From positions 835,032-899,031 of the forward strand of contig ML996697.1 in the NCBI GenBank assembly GCA_010356995.1: 64,000 nt of DNA, in the 5' to 3' direction. The stretch comes from Trichodelitschia bisporula (taxonomy: Eukaryota; Ascomycota; Dothideomycetes; Phaeotrichales; Phaeotrichaceae). Numbering within the stretch: the first letter of the stretch is position 1; the number at the start of each line of letters is the position of its first letter. Below are positions 12,166-23,931 of this stretch, piece by piece. Under the pieces are notes generated by a model that saw only the letters and a program-made list of their open reading frames with translations, was not told the origin of the DNA and made no database searches. The position numbers were made by a program, and so were the translations under genes.

Positions 12166-13242
12166 ATGGACGGTAGACGGCATCCTCCCAGCTCCTTCCA
12201 GCAGCTGGAGAAGTTGGGCGAGGGGACATATGCGACGGTATGCATGTTGGTGATGTGAGGTGTATGCAACTAAGTGGCATAGGTGTTCAAAGGACGGAAC
12301 AGGCAAACCGGCGAGTTCGTTGCGCTCAAGGAGATTCACCTGGATTCGGAAGAAGGCACGCCCAGCACGGCCATCCGCGAGATCTCCCTCATGAAGGAGC
12401 TCAAGCATGAGAATATTGTCTCACTGCACGACGTCATCCATACAGAGAACAAGCTCATGCTAGTCTTTGAGTATATGGACAAGGACCTTAAGAAGTACAT
12501 GGACTCACGCGGCGAGCGGGGTGCCTTGGATGCTGTCACCATCAAGTCCTTCATGTGGCAGCTTCTCAAGGGTATTGCCTTCTGCCACGATAACCGCGTC
12601 CTGCACCGCGATCTCAAGCCGCAGAACCTGCTCATCAACACGAAAGGACAGCTCAAGCTGGCTGATTTCGGCCTTGCCCGCGCCTTTGGTATCCCGGTCA
12701 ACACGTTCTCCAACGAAGTCGTCACGCTCTGGTACCGCGCGCCCGACGTCCTGCTGGGCAGCCGGACGTACAACACAAGCATCGACATCTGGAGCGCCGG
12801 CTGCATCATGGCCGAAATGTACTCCGGCCGGCCGCTCTTCCCAGGCACAACCAACGAGGACCAGCTGCAGAAGATCTTCCGGCTGATGGGCACGCCCAGC
12901 GAGCGCAGCTGGCCCGGCCTCACCCAGTTCACAGAGTACAAGCCCAACTGGCCGGTGTTCGCGACGCAGGACCTGCGCAACATCCTGCCGCAGATCGACC
13001 CCATCGGCATCCAGCTGCTGACCAGCATGTTGCAGATGCGTCCGGACATGCGCGTGTCGGCCCAGGACGCCCTGCGTCATCCGTGGTTCAGCGAGTACAC
13101 CATGGCGGAGGAGCAGCAGCGCATGCTGCGCGATATGGGCCGTCTTCCGCCGCCGCCGATACAGATGGGTCAGCAGATGGGCCAGCAGGTTCAGCCGCCG
13201 CCTGTGCCTCACTATGCGATGAGCCAGCAGGCGTACCAATGA
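12166..13242 (+). CDS. PHO85: PHO85-type cyclin-dependent kinase
   Basis: Two exons, 12166-12237 and 12283-13242, 343 residues; the 45-nt intron begins GTATGC and ends CATAG. All kinase hallmarks are present: Gly-rich loop GEGTYAT (18-24), catalytic Lys40 in ALKE, the PSTAIRE helix (51-57), HRDLKPQN (132-139), DFGLA (152-156), and an activation segment running to WYRAP. The phosphate-site Thr of CDC2 is replaced by a Ser-containing NTFSNEVVT loop, as in PHO85/CDK5 relatives, which are activated by cyclin binding alone. PHO85 orthologues (phoA/phoB in Aspergillus) work with Pcl cyclins in phosphate sensing, cell-cycle and morphogenesis control. The C-terminal 40 residues are Gln/Pro-rich and low-complexity. 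The start [20 protein letters not shown] matches the family's N-terminus, so the upstream in-frame extension to 12025 was not used. Confidence 0.95.
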
Positions 13243-13703
13243 GGGCTTTTTGTTGTTCATGCATAATATGGCGATCAGAGACGTTTTATGACCGAGTCTG
13301 GCTTTCTCTCCTTGCCATGGGTCTGGAGTTGGCGCGGGTGTTTAGGGCCTTTATGATAGTCTATGGCGATGCTGTAGTTCCTGCGGGACGCAACTGTTTC
13401 CGTCCATTGCAATGCCAACTGGTGTTTTGACGCTGTTCTGATGCTCGCTTGAATGTTGAGTGGGCGCGAGACGGTTTGTGGTTGCTTTTCCATGAAGTCC
13501 TGGCTGCCTGCCTTGATTGAGGAGAGTTGAGTGAGAACGGGCGCTACCTGCAGAGGCAAGTTGGCTTCGGTATTTATCCCGGGCGTACTGCATAACCGTC
13601 ATAGGCAACAAGCAATAATGTCAACTTCACTCTCTGCTCAGTGGTGTTGATTCGCAAGCATCTGGCATTAATTTCCCCCAGAGAGGTTATCCGGATCCAT
13701 ATC
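13243..13703. other. Convergent 3' intergenic region
   Basis: This 461-bp gap lies between the tail-to-tail kinase (+) and sugar transporter (-) and should hold both 3' ends. No further feature was seen. Confidence 0.5.
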
Positions 13704-15562
13704 CTATGCGTGCATATCCTTCTCATCCACCGCCGTAACCCCCTCGCCCGCATGCACCACGACATTCGTCTTGTGCAAACTAGTCTTGACCCGATTCCGG
13801 CTCTGGAATATCTCGGTCAACTCCTCCAACGTCCGCTGCTTCGTCTCGACGAAGAAAAAGTAGATGAATGTGAACTCGAACAGATCCCAGAATATGAAGA
13901 GGAAGTAGTACTTCCACCCCGCGCCCGTGAAGGCGATTTCTGTCACGAAGGTGTTGTAGAAGCCGGCGACGTTGACGAATAGGTTGTACATCCCCATCCC
14001 CTTCGCACGGCTCTCGTACCGCAGACACTCGACCGGGTAAAGGGCTTGCAGCGGCGTATACCCGGCCGAAAACACAAACCCAAACAGGAATATAATAGCC
14101 ACGATGGCCTGTGCCTGCTTCGGGTCGCGCGCTATGTACGCGCCCGCCTTTTTCGGATCCGGGGCCAGGTTCGTAGCGTTGAGCGCGCAGATAAGCGTGA
14201 AGAAAACGATGACGATGGCCGTGCTGACGAGGAGCTGTGGCCTCCGGCCCCATTTGTCCGTGAAGACGGCGCCGAAGACGGCGCCGCTGAAGGAGACGAT
14301 GTTTTGCGCGCCGTTGTAGAGGAGTTGTTTGGACTTGCCTTTTACGCCGCTGCCTTCGAGCATTTGGGGGTAGTAGTAGGAGACGGGGCCGTTGCCGGAC
14401 CACTGCGGGGGTTAGGGTGGGGTTGGTATGGGGTGGGAAGGGGGGGAAGTACCTGGCCGAAAAATGCCATGGCGATGACGAGCATGGAGCGGTAGCGCAC
14501 TTCGGGCGAGTTGAAGAGCTCACGGTAGTCCCACCAGCGCTTGTCGGACCCGGTGACGCTGATGTCCTCGATCATCTCGCGGTACTGCAGCTGCACGACT
14601 GGGGCATTCCGATCTCCTTCGCCGTGGTAGAACGCCTATCCCCACATTAGCCCGCCATCAATACACCACTCCCCCGCTCGCACACGCACCATAACATCCA
14701 ACGCCTCCTCATGCCGATCATGCGCAATCAACCACCTGGGCGTCTCCGGCAAAAACGGCGTGCCCATACACACAATGCCCGAAAACACCATCTGCACCCA
14801 AATCGGAATACGCCACGCCATGGAGTCCGTCAGTTTCTGGGTCCCGTAGGGCACAAACGTGCCCGGCACGCCGCCGATGAACCAGAATGTGTTGAAGATG
14901 CCGGTGAGGATGCCGCGGTAGGCCGGGTGCGCCATTTCGCTGACGTAGGAGGGCCCCGCCGATGCGGTGATTGCGACGCCGAAGCCGAGCATGAAGCGCC
15001 CGGCCATGAATTGGGCGAGGTTGCGGGAGGGCGCTTGGATGCAGGTCCCCAAGATGATGATGAAGGAGCCGATGAACATGCCCCATTTGCGGCCTGCGGG
15101 GGAGGGGGGTTAGCTGGAGGCAGGATTGGGGGGGAGGGAGAATGAACCGCGGAAATCCGTCGCGGGACCGGCGAAGAAGGATCCTACGATGTTGCCGACG
15201 GTGTAGATGGCGTACACGATGCCGGTGGAGGGCGTGCCCTTGTCTTTCGGGAAGCCGAAGTAATCGCGGTATTGGTCGAGGGCGTTGATGCCGCCCATCA
15301 GACTGCCATCGTACCCGTTGATGCAGGAATTGAACGTCGCGACCAGGAGGCAGGCGTACAACTGCGCCTATTAGCAGTGTGCTCGCGATGTTTCCGTCTG
15401 GGAAGGGCTGACGAGAAACATCCGCCTCGTCCACGGATTCGGCTTCTGCTTGCTGAGCACATCCGCCAACGCCGCATTCTGCACCCCCTTAACCGTATCA
15501 TGATCCTCTCCCTCATGCGGATGCACAATATGTCCCGCGCCGCCCTTCTCGTGAGCCGCCAT
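13704..15562 (-). CDS. MFS sugar transporter, lactose-permease type
   Basis: Five exons on the minus strand: 15562-15413, 15361-15148, 15093-14690, 14635-14453 and 14402-13704; 549 residues. All junctions keep frame, and the four introns are 50-54 nt. The protein has twelve predicted membrane helices and sugar-porter motifs: the start of helix 1 reads LYACLLVATFNSCINGYDGSLMGG split into two stretches, then ATDFRG-RKWGMF (loop 2-3), RFMLGFGVAITASAGPSYV with a downstream GILTG, PETPRWL after helix 6, FTDKWGRRP (loop 8-9) and FFFVETKQRTLEEL after helix 12. These place it with fungal lactose permease/hexose transporters that import sugars with protons at the plasma membrane; exact substrate unknown. 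Exon 3 has two possible donors six bases apart (GTGCGT or GTGCGA); I used the first because it aligns the DVM-AFYHGEG stretch with the family. The cytoplasmic N-terminus is about 45 residues. Confidence 0.9.
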
Positions 15563-18500
15563 TGCAACGTCAAAATCCTCAAGATGCTAAAATCGGGGAT
15601 AGGGTAGGCTTCGCACTCAAAAGCGCAATGCCAGGCGTCTTTCGGAGTATTATACTCCCCCCATCCTACCCGGTTACCCAGAAAAAATGTCCCAAAAACG
15701 GCCTTTCGCGGGCACTGGCTAGATTGGGCGCGCCCGTGTTGCGGCGCTGGCTATCCCTGTCCTGAGTTCATACTTTTGACACGGGGTATATTGGCTTTGC
15801 GGGCCCGTCCCCGCCCGGCGTGAGGCCAGAGGGCCGGGTGCGGGGGTTGCAGCGTCAACGGTCTTTGGGCATATGCGCTGCGCAACCCGGTGCATGTCTG
15901 GTGTCCAGAGCGCTCTGGTGATGCTGGGCGATTGAATAAGCGGTATTTATATCTTCCTCTAATTAGCGATGGGAGGAGGTAGGGGATTATCGTGCCTATG
16001 GACGGGCGGGGAATTGGTACAGTGCTGTATAATGGTTTAGTGCGGCGATGGAACGTTGAAGGGGTCTTTCGCATGGATGGCTTTGAGTGGTGGATTTGCG
16101 TTGTGTTCGGACCGCTATGTGATGCTCCGTCCGCCTTAATTGGGTTACGGTGTCACGGGAAATCTGGAGGTAAGGCCTTCTTGTGAGTGTAGGGCATTCC
16201 TCAGGGGCCTCGGTTGAAGAGGCGGGATGGATGCACAACGTTGGGGGGCTGTTGGGGTGCATGTCGGGTTGCATGCCATTGCCTGTGTACCGGCAGCAGG
16301 TAGATCTAGAATTGGCATGTTTACCGTTAAGGGCAGGAAGTGCCGTGCATACACGATGCCAGGTGAATGACTCTCCTAGACGTGAAGTGATGAGGAACGA
16401 GTAGATCAGATATCTCGCAACTCCTCATGGTGTGGAGGTGCTGGGTGCGCGGCTGTTCGGCCAATAGTATAGCACATCATAGGCGCCATCTGAACTTGCA
16501 TCAGTCCAACTCCACAATTCTCCAACATCATATTTTCTAGTCCTCGTCTTTCTCTTCAACTGGAATCAATTAGGCACCTTGAAGTTGCTGCTGCGTGTAT
16601 GGCCCTGTTGCTGGTCTTAGGCAAGGCGGACAGTGCGATGGTTCCACCCGTCTTCCATTCATCGGCATGTACGATTTCAACCGAGGGAGCTCTGTCGACT
16701 GACCTGATGAAAGGTTGCAACGCATTATCAGCACCCTGGACTGGTGGCCTGACGATGCTGAGCTTCCCTCTCGTGGCCTCACGCATTAACTGGCTCCCAT
16801 CTCGTCGAGAGTCGATGTTGAGCTTCCCTCTCGTGGCTTCACGCATTAACTGGTTCCCATCTCGTCGAGAGTCGGCTTGAGCTCCACGCTGGTCTGCAGA
16901 AAGTCTCAGCCGTCACCAAGACCACATGGCAAAATCTGTGCGTGCAGCAGTGGCAGGAAAATCTGTCAAACCGACCCCCCCCTTATATTCCACCGCGGCG
17001 CAGACTTCTGCATAGTAAGGCCGGGGGAGCCAGTGGGGAAGTGGCCAAGCGGTACATCGACGAATGTATCACTTGGTCACTCCACTGAGGCCCAGAGACA
17101 ATGTCCAAAGCCCTCCGGATAAAACACCGCCTCCGGGACGCCGGGAAAGGAGAGGGTTTTCACATAGACACGCACATGGCGCGCGTGTTGAACTTTTTGC
17201 TCCTTCAAGCTTTTTTTTATATGCGTTGCGGGCCGCTGCAGGGGCGGGGGAAGGCGAGAGCGCGTACGGCGTGGTGGAGCGCCGCGGTCCGAATCCAGGG
17301 CGTAGCACTTGTTTTTGACCTTTTTTTGCCAGCAAACATGGAGATCGGTAGGCACAGTGGGTATTCATCCCACCCCGACGAGCTAGGGCTCAGAAGAACA
17401 CGGTTTCGCCAGCACAGACGGGATCCAAGCCCGGAAACAAGGGGCCCCCCATCAAAATGAACCCCAATGATCAACCCAGAGCAAAGTGCTCCCAAGCCGG
17501 GCCTCTGGCTTTCCACCGACCAAAATTGCAACACGCTGCGAACGTTAGGCCACCCCAATATCAGCCTGGCCCCCCGACCTCCTCAGCTGGCCAATTACGT
17601 TCTCCCGTCATCGACGTCAAACGTCCACTGGAGATCCACGGCCCGTGCCGGATATGGACTAGACCTTCGAGCTTCCAACCTCACACCCCGTCCCATGTTC
17701 TCCCTCAACACTTCCCCTCTGCCGCCTCGTACACTCAGCCCTAACCCGCTCGCCTGTGCCGCGGCAGCCAACCGGCCAAGCGAGCTTTTTCGCAAGAAGC
17801 AGTCTTGTAAAGGGCAACATCGGGCCGGCCTCCCTCCCCGGTCCGCATCGTGTATTCCGATTTATGCCAGTATCACTCCGCCCTCGACCCCGATCTCAGG
17901 CATCCAATTCATCCTCCCCCAGCTATCATGTTCGTCCCCTCAAAGCGCCTGGTCCATGCACGCGCAGTGCGCGTAGCCGCACCCCATCGCGCCGAGGATG
18001 AACCTGTACCGCGTGAGCGGCTTCTTGTAAATGGAGTAGGTGCGGTCTGCGGTCTTCGAGATGCAAGATGCGTGGGATGGGTGTGTGAAGGCTCTATCAC
18101 TTTTTGCTAGACTAGGAGCTTGAATGATGGTGACTAGCGCACATTTTAATTGAATTGCTAGTGGACTGCCAGTGTGTTGACAGAGGCTGAGATGGACTTC
18201 TATGTATGTTTGCACATATATAAGAGTCGCGCCGAGCCGCGGCCTTGCGCCTGGAGCGACGAACACGCGGGTGTTCATCTGCAACGGGATAAAACATCTC
18301 GCTGCCCCCCCAGACCTATTGAGTCCCACTTGTCCAGTGGCCAGACCTCCTCATTGGCCATTCATACCAGAGTTGTCCCATTCCGGCACCCGAGGCAATG
18401 GCAGAAAACGACGAAAGGTCGGGTTGTCCATGACCCGCTTTGACCCTTCCCAGGCGAACTCGGGAAACGAGATACCGTGGCTCGCTAAGGTACTCGCATT

Positions 18501-19329
18501 GCGAGCAGTCTTGAAACTTGCCGGTCTAGTCGGCGGGCGCACCAACCCTGATGGCCTGATGGGCGACTGCCACCCGCGCGGCTCGGAGACCGCACCACAA
18601 GGTCTTGAGGGAAAACGGGGGAAACAAACAGTGATGTATTGTTGTGGGGTGAAGCCTGCGGAAAATTACCTACGATACAGAACTGTGGGAATGCTAAGGC
18701 GCTGGCAGTGTCCTATGCACACCGCAACCGAACCGAAACCATGCCGCAAGTGGTAGGGTCGTATCCGGGGACAACGAAACCACGGTCACATGGCCTGGTA
18801 CAGCCTCAACACAAGGCTATACTCAATTCCGGACGTGGATATATAGAGCGCCTGGCTATATATCGTGCCCCGAGCATATATAAGTGCTCGCATCGTTGCA
18901 CAAGGACTTGAGAGATAAGATGCTATGTTCGCTGAGAAACTTCATGAACTGGGGAGTGTTAGCCTGAGCGAGCTTAGTTTGTGTTGAAGACCTTGATGGG
19001 CCAGCGTCTCTAAGCCACTCAGGGAGCACTCACATCCACAGCCTGGATGACAAGCGTGCAAGAACAGGCAAGACCAAAGACCGCCGCGGTGGCCTTCGGC
19101 GCGGGGGGGATGTTTGGCGGCGATCTCGCTCTGATCAAGGCGTGCCTTCTTCTGCCCCAGGATTAGCAGTGTGCGAGGAATAGAGGAAGAACGTACGGAT
19201 TGGGATTCAGTCCAATCTCGTGTGGCGTGCCACTCCTCCCCGCAGCGTGTGCAGCTAAGCCATTTGAAGGTGAGGAAGCAGTTCTGAGGTTCGGGGGATT
19301 CGGAGTTGGAGGTTGGTCGCCGCTCCAGC
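15563..19329. other. Gene-poor interval
   Basis: About 3.8 kb upstream of the sugar transporter with only short, mutually overlapping frames on all strands and no recognisable domain. It contains the 60-bp duplication at 16755-16874 and TATA-like AT tracts near 18215 and 18840-18890. The minus frame at 18942-19472 overlaps the fragmentary gene described at 19330-19937 but shows no family features of its own. Confidence 0.45.
16755..16874. repeat. Exact-period 60-bp tandem duplication
   Basis: Units 16755-16814 and 16815-16874 differ at only three positions. The repeat is open in one plus frame (16599-16880), where each unit would encode 20 residues around LSFPLVASRINW, but that frame has no other coding character. 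The period is a multiple of three and a frame is kept, yet I see no gene here. Confidence 0.85.
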
Positions 19330-19937
19330 TCAATGGGGCAGACCGCGCGGAGAATCATTGCCTTTATTGCCATCATCAAGGTCGTTCGGAGTGACTGACG
19401 GGTAGAGGCGAGCCAATAGAGTGGGCGTAGACTCCTTAATCTCAACGTGGACGTCGTGGATGGAATGGTCAATCAGCATGTCGTGGCACGTGACGGCGAC
19501 CACGATACCAAGCTCAGCGGTAATAGAGTCAGGCGGAACTCCTATGAGGATGACGGGAGAGTGAGGTTTGTCTTCCGTGACGATGCGAACGGGCGTCATG
19601 GAGAATGCCCCGACACCCCTCCTCTCGAGACCACGAGCGTGATCGCGCCGGGTGCATCAGTATGGACCCAACCTTGACGAAAACACAAGTCGGCAACATC
19701 GTTGCTTTTGTGAAATGGTACCATCTTTGACATAAGACCATGCTGCAGGAATGAAGTAGCTTCGCTGGTTAAGGCAGGACCAATGATCTCCTCCCAGATG
19801 GCAGTGAGGTCGTGAGAGCCGAACCGTCTACAAGGGTCGGGTTTGTCGACATCAGCCGCCTCTTTGCGCTTCCGACCTGGATCATCAATCCGAGAGTTGA
19901 TCATCCGGTTGAGGTATATCTCCGAGACCCAGTTCTC
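19330..19937 (-). pseudogene. Fragmentary hypothetical fungal gene
   Basis: Two minus-strand frames read as consecutive parts of one protein. The first (19937-19596) follows a good splice acceptor (TTTTCCAG) and reads ENWVSEIYLNRMINSR... then WEEIIGPAL, HGLMSKMVPFHKSNDVADL and RQGWVHTDAPGAITLVVSR. The second (19599-19330) reads MTPVRIV, PVILIGVPPDSITAELGIVV and HDVHVEIKES. The two are offset by a frameshift at about 19597-19599. The second half resembles an uncharacterised fungal repeat-rich family with a PVILWIGV...VDVEIRES pattern that I recall only by general appearance, so that link is weak. Downstream sequence towards 18942 has stops in every frame. A real gene with an unresolved intron is the alternative. 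Confidence 0.4.
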
Positions 19938-21087
19938 CTGGAAAAGCGTAAGTCATGGCGCCCTGGACTGGAAATGAATATTATATGCATTTTCGAATCC
20001 ATTCCAAGCTTCAACCACCGGGCCTTCGATTTCAGTTTCCAAGGTCGAGAGCGGTCAGGCGAATGGCCTCTTCTCAGATCTTGTTGACTGGACCACCTCG
20101 CATCTGGCCTTATATAATAAGGGGGTGTCTGAGAGTGTCTCGTGGTCTGCAAGGTTGTGCTGGGCCTTTTCCTCCCAATGGGCGGTTGACTGGGCTGGCT
20201 TGCACTTCCGGCTCATGTTGTCGTTCTCCTAGCTGTTGGGATCAATGACGTTATTGGGGGGAAATGGCATCGGTGAAAAATGGAGCAGAGAGGGAGTAGA
20301 GGCGCTCTAGTGTGCTGTGGAAGTTGAGAGTTTGGCGAGTTCGGAGAATTTTATTGTTGGTTCAGTTGGTAGTAGACGACCCCGCTTCTATATAACCTTT
20401 TCCGTTTGTCAGTCTCAAACGGGAAAGTGTGTGGCAGCCTTACAAATAAAGTTGCCGGGAATGGCTCGCAACATTTTCGGTGCCCAGGCCCAAAGGGCCA
20501 GCACAGTACAGCAATGTTTCGTTGACATTGTCGATAGTGCTGGTGTCGTATGAAGTTGTGAAGAATCACTTGTTGAGCTGTAGGTATATAGAATGTTGAC
20601 GAGATTTTGAGCGTCGTTTCAGATAAAGTTTGAGTGGTGGTTGATGTGGTGAGGTTGGAAAGTGGGGAAGAAGATGTGGAGTGGAAGAGTGTGGGGAAAA
20701 AGATGGAGAAGGCTGATGACGGTGGCGTGTATGCACAGCATGGGCCGTGTGCTCATTGGCGAGATCCCTTGACTCACCGCCGGTTACCGGAATAACATAC
20801 TTCGGGACTCTAAAGATATCGTGATCATTTCACGTGATATGTAACGGCAGCAAAGCAGCAGTAGAAGCCATGAATTCGCCTCGCAATTAAGAAGAGTATA
20901 GGACACATGTCCACACCGTTGGACCGACACCCACTGCTCCTCTAGACTACAAGAACATCATACACCCCTTGCCCGAACCCAGCCTCAACATGTCAATCCT
21001 GCGCCAGACTCCGGCCATAAACCCGATTCCAGTTTGCGAGATGAATATGCGGTTCCCCATTTCCCACAATCCCTCCGAGTGAGCACC
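19938..21087. other. Gene-poor interval
   Basis: Sequence just upstream of the fragment (20100-19940, minus) may hold a decayed first exon: one frame reads EAIRLTALDLGN before a stop. Nothing else is supported. Confidence 0.35.
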
Positions 21088-21996
21088 CTAAGTGCGAGCC
21101 TCAAAGCGATTCTTCCGCGCCTGCGCCGCCTGGCGATCCTTCTCTGTCATCCACCCCGGCAGTCTCTCACCACCCTCCCTCTCCCTCCGCGGCAGCCTCT
21201 CCCCACCCTCCCTCCGCGGCCGCTCATCCCGCCGGCCCTGCCCACCACGCCGACCATTCTGACCACCCTGACCGCCCTGACGCCGCCCATCACGCGCATT
21301 GCCATCGCGCCGCCCATCGCGCCCAGACCCATTAACATCACGGCGCTTGTTCACACGACCATCCTCCCCATCACCCCTCCGCTTCCGGCCACCCTCAGGC
21401 AACGCCTCATCCAACCCACGCGGCCCGCCCGTCTCATTAAACTTCTTCGCCCGCTCAAGCTTCTTGATCGCCTCCGCAGCAATGGGATCTTCTTCGCCCT
21501 CCTTCACGCCAAAGCGCGCAGCGCGCTTCTTGCGCCGCTCCAGTTCTTCATCGATGCTCGTCGAGGCCAGGCCCGCTGCGTAATCGACCTTCGGCTCGGG
21601 AGTCGGCTCCGCGGCCGGGGCATCGGTGGCGGGCGGGATGACGGTCAGGTCATCCGTGGTCGCTGGGTCGATGGCGGGAACCTGGTTGGGGACGGCAGCG
21701 GGGTTGTTGCCGTCGGACTTGGAGTCGGTGGCAGCTTCGGCGTTGGCGGGTGCGGCGGCCTTGGGGTCGGCGGCCTCGTCATCCCAGTCGATTTCGTCTT
21801 CGTTGGCGGGTGGAAGCGCGGCAGCGGCGGGTGCGGCCTCAGCGGGCGTCGCGTCGGTGGCGGGCGCGCTGTCCTTCTTCGCGTCGTCGTCCTGCAGCCG
21901 GGCGACCATTTCGGCCTTTTTGCCTGTGTGTGGCAGGGAGCGGGACTTGAGGAGGGCCTCGAGTTCGGCGTTTTTGAGTTTCGCGTAGTCGGGCAT
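21088..21996 (-). CDS. THO1: SAP-domain RNA-binding protein, Tho1/SARNP-like
   Basis: A single exon of 302 residues starting at MPDYAKLKN. Residues 1-36 form a SAP domain (YAKLKNAELEALLKSRSLP, GKKAEMVARLQ), a helix-extended loop-helix that binds nucleic acid. The middle is acidic and Ala/Pro-rich, with a DEIDWDDEA patch. About residues 170-215 hold the conserved motif region of Tho1/CIP29 proteins (TSIDEELERRKKRAARFG, then AEAIKKLERAKKF). The C-terminal 90 residues are an RGG/RDG-rich basic tail that ends in WMTEKDRQAAQARKNRFEAR. Yeast Tho1 and human SARNP bind RNA and the Sub2/UAP56 helicase in mRNP assembly and export from the nucleus. The frame is open 198 bases upstream, but the SAP domain begins directly at this ATG, which also matches the usual protein length. 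Confidence 0.85.
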   Translation of the reverse strand: MPDYAKLKNAELEALLKSRSLPHTGKKAEMVARLQDDDAKKDSAPATDATPAEAAPAAAALPPANEDEIDWDDEAADPKAAAPANAEAATDSKSDGNNPAAVPNQVPAIDPATTDDLTVIPPATDAPAAEPTPEPKVDYAAGLASTSIDEELERRKKRAARFGVKEGEEDPIAAEAIKKLERAKKFNETGGPRGLDEALPEGGRKRRGDGEDGRVNKRRDVNGSGRDGRRDGNARDGRRQGGQGGQNGRRGGQGRRDERPRREGGERLPRREREGGERLPGWMTEKDRQAAQARKNRFEART

Positions 21997-22451
21997 GGTT
22001 GCGCGTCGGGGTGAGCGGTTGAGAAGGGTGTTTTGAGGTAGAGATGGGATTCGATGGAGAGTGTTGAGATGGGAGGAGGATGGAGGTTGGATAAGAGGTG
22101 TCTGATGGTGATGGAGTTGACACGGTTGTTGGGATGGAGGTGGAGATGGGGATGGATGGGGTGACGACGCGACACGCTTGAGCGCTTGAGGCAACTTTTC
22201 CTCTGCTTGCGGATGGCTGGGCGGTCTTGGCGCCCATGCGCCCCTGTGTGGCTTGGCGCATTCTTTGTGAAAGTTGATGCCTTAGCGCCTTTGTGGTGCT
22301 CCATCCGTGCCAACGCACGAGAGTCAACGGTTTCTCGATATGTCATTGTTTGACATGAGACAAGATCATTGTGCTGTGTCGTACAAGTGATCATAGTTTA
22401 CCTAGGCTTAAGACTCACCACACCACCTCGAAGACATGCTAATCTGGGCTT
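21997..22451. other. Promoter-side intergenic region
   Basis: This 455-bp gap lies between the THO1-like start and the 3' end of the ferroportin-like gene on the same strand. Part of it is open in the THO1 frame but without domain features. It most likely contains the THO1 5' leader and promoter. Confidence 0.45.
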
Positions 22452-23931
22452 TTACCTCCCAACCTCTCCCTCCTCAAGCTCCACCTCCATCTCCTCGATC
22501 CCAACATACCCCCCCTTCCTCCCCCCACACCCCTCCAAACACCCAACATGCACCAAATGCCCCCTCGCCCTCCTAACATACGCCGCATACCCCCCCGCCG
22601 CCGCCCCAACCGCCACCCCACTCACCATCGCCGGGATCCAAAACTCATCAGGAGTGGACCACACCAGCGTCCCCGCATACGCCAGACACTCCGCGCCATT
22701 CTGCAGCGCCGCTTCGGCGGACGCAAAAGCACCTCGCGCGGACTCATCCACGGCCTACATCGTTAGTACGCGTCTTGTACGCCGCTGGGGAGCCTACGGT
22801 TTGGACTAGCTCCTGCACCGCGAGATCCACGCCCCACAGCCCGAGTCTGCTGGCCGCAATGGCGGCTGCGAGGGAGGCGGCGCCGCCACCGGCGGGGTGG
22901 GTGAGGAAGGCGCCCAGTCCGAGGGCGAGGGTGCTTGTTTGATAGGTTATGGCCCAGAAGCCGGCGCGGAGGGGCCCGATGCGCGAGGAGAGGAAGGGGA
23001 GGGCGAGAGTAGCGCTTAGTTCGGAAAGGGCGGCTACGGTGCGGAAGACGCTGGTGCTTAGGGGAGAGAAGCCGGTGCTGAGGAGGTAAGTGGTGAAGAG
23101 GGCGCCGGGCGTGAGGACGGTTAGGTAGAGGAGGCTGAGGGAGAGGGAGGGCGGGAGGAGGGGGTGGGTTAGGTAGGTGCGCCAGGGGGAGGGGGTGGGG
23201 AGGGGGGGTTCGGGAGAGGTAAGACGGTTATCTAGGGAGATTTCAGGCGAGGTGCGGTTGGGGCGGGGTTTGGTTGCGAGGGCGGGGACGGCGTGGTACA
23301 CCCTTTCGATGGCAAAGTATTCCACTGCCACGGAGAGGAGGTTCATCCCCAGAGTGGCCAGAATAGCAACCGGCGTAGACGCCAGTTCGACCACGAACGA
23401 GACCACCACGGGCGAGGCCAACTTGCACGAAAGATCTATCCGGCGCAGGACCGCATTGAGCGCGCCCAGTGGCGTGTCCGTGCTCTCAGCAATCACAACC
23501 ACCCAGTCGCGCTCCACGGCAATCGTGTTCGCAATAGCAGCCAGCTTCTCCGTGCATGCAGCGAGCACGGCGGCAGGGAAGCAAAGCCAGAACACCGGGC
23601 CGTGCCGCGCGGTCGCGGCATGCAAGCCGAACAGCGCGGCGCAGGAGAGCGCAACTGACAGCCTCTGAGTGACGATGGAGGCGCGCACGGCGGCTAGGCG
23701 GTCCGTGGCATCGAGGTAGGCGCCGATGCGGGCTGCGAGCAGGGTTGTGGACAAGGCGCGGATGAGGGCGAGGAGCGAGGCGTAAAAGAGGGTACCGGGG
23801 AAGAGGGCGGTGAGGAAGAGGACTGTGGCGAATTCGAAGGCGCGCGAGTTCCAGGCGCTGAGGGTGTGGGAGAGGTAGAGTTTGGGGAGGATGGGACTTG
23901 GGGGGGGCGATGTGATGGGGGGGAGATCCAT
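22452..23931 (-). CDS. Ferroportin-like (SLC40) iron exporter
   Basis: Two exons, 23931-22798 and 22754-22452, 478 residues. The 43-nt intron starts GTAGGC, ends GATGTAG and joins QELVQT to AVDESARGAF in phase 0. The protein is almost wholly hydrophobic with 10-12 membrane segments. Features typical of SLC40 are the N-terminal LYLSHTLSAWNSRAFEFA segment, the loop after helix 2 (AARIGAYLDATDRLAAVR), an NTIAVERDWVVVIAE stretch after helix 4, and the C-terminal GLWGVDLAVQELVQ followed by RGAF-S-E-A-QN, closely like animal and fungal ferroportins. Ferroportins export ferrous iron; the fungal membrane location and direction are not established by sequence. The central cytoplasmic loop (about residues 230-260) is Pro/Ser-rich. 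The start is the first ATG, directly ahead of the first helix. Confidence 0.85.

Noticed and set aside
12336-13260. Long minus-strand frames opposite the kinase
   Set aside because: Antisense shadows of the GC-rich PHO85-type exon 2.
21034-22014. 326-residue plus-strand frame rich in Pro/Thr then Gly
   Set aside because: Antisense to the SAP-domain gene; its Pro-rich part mirrors the RGG tail.
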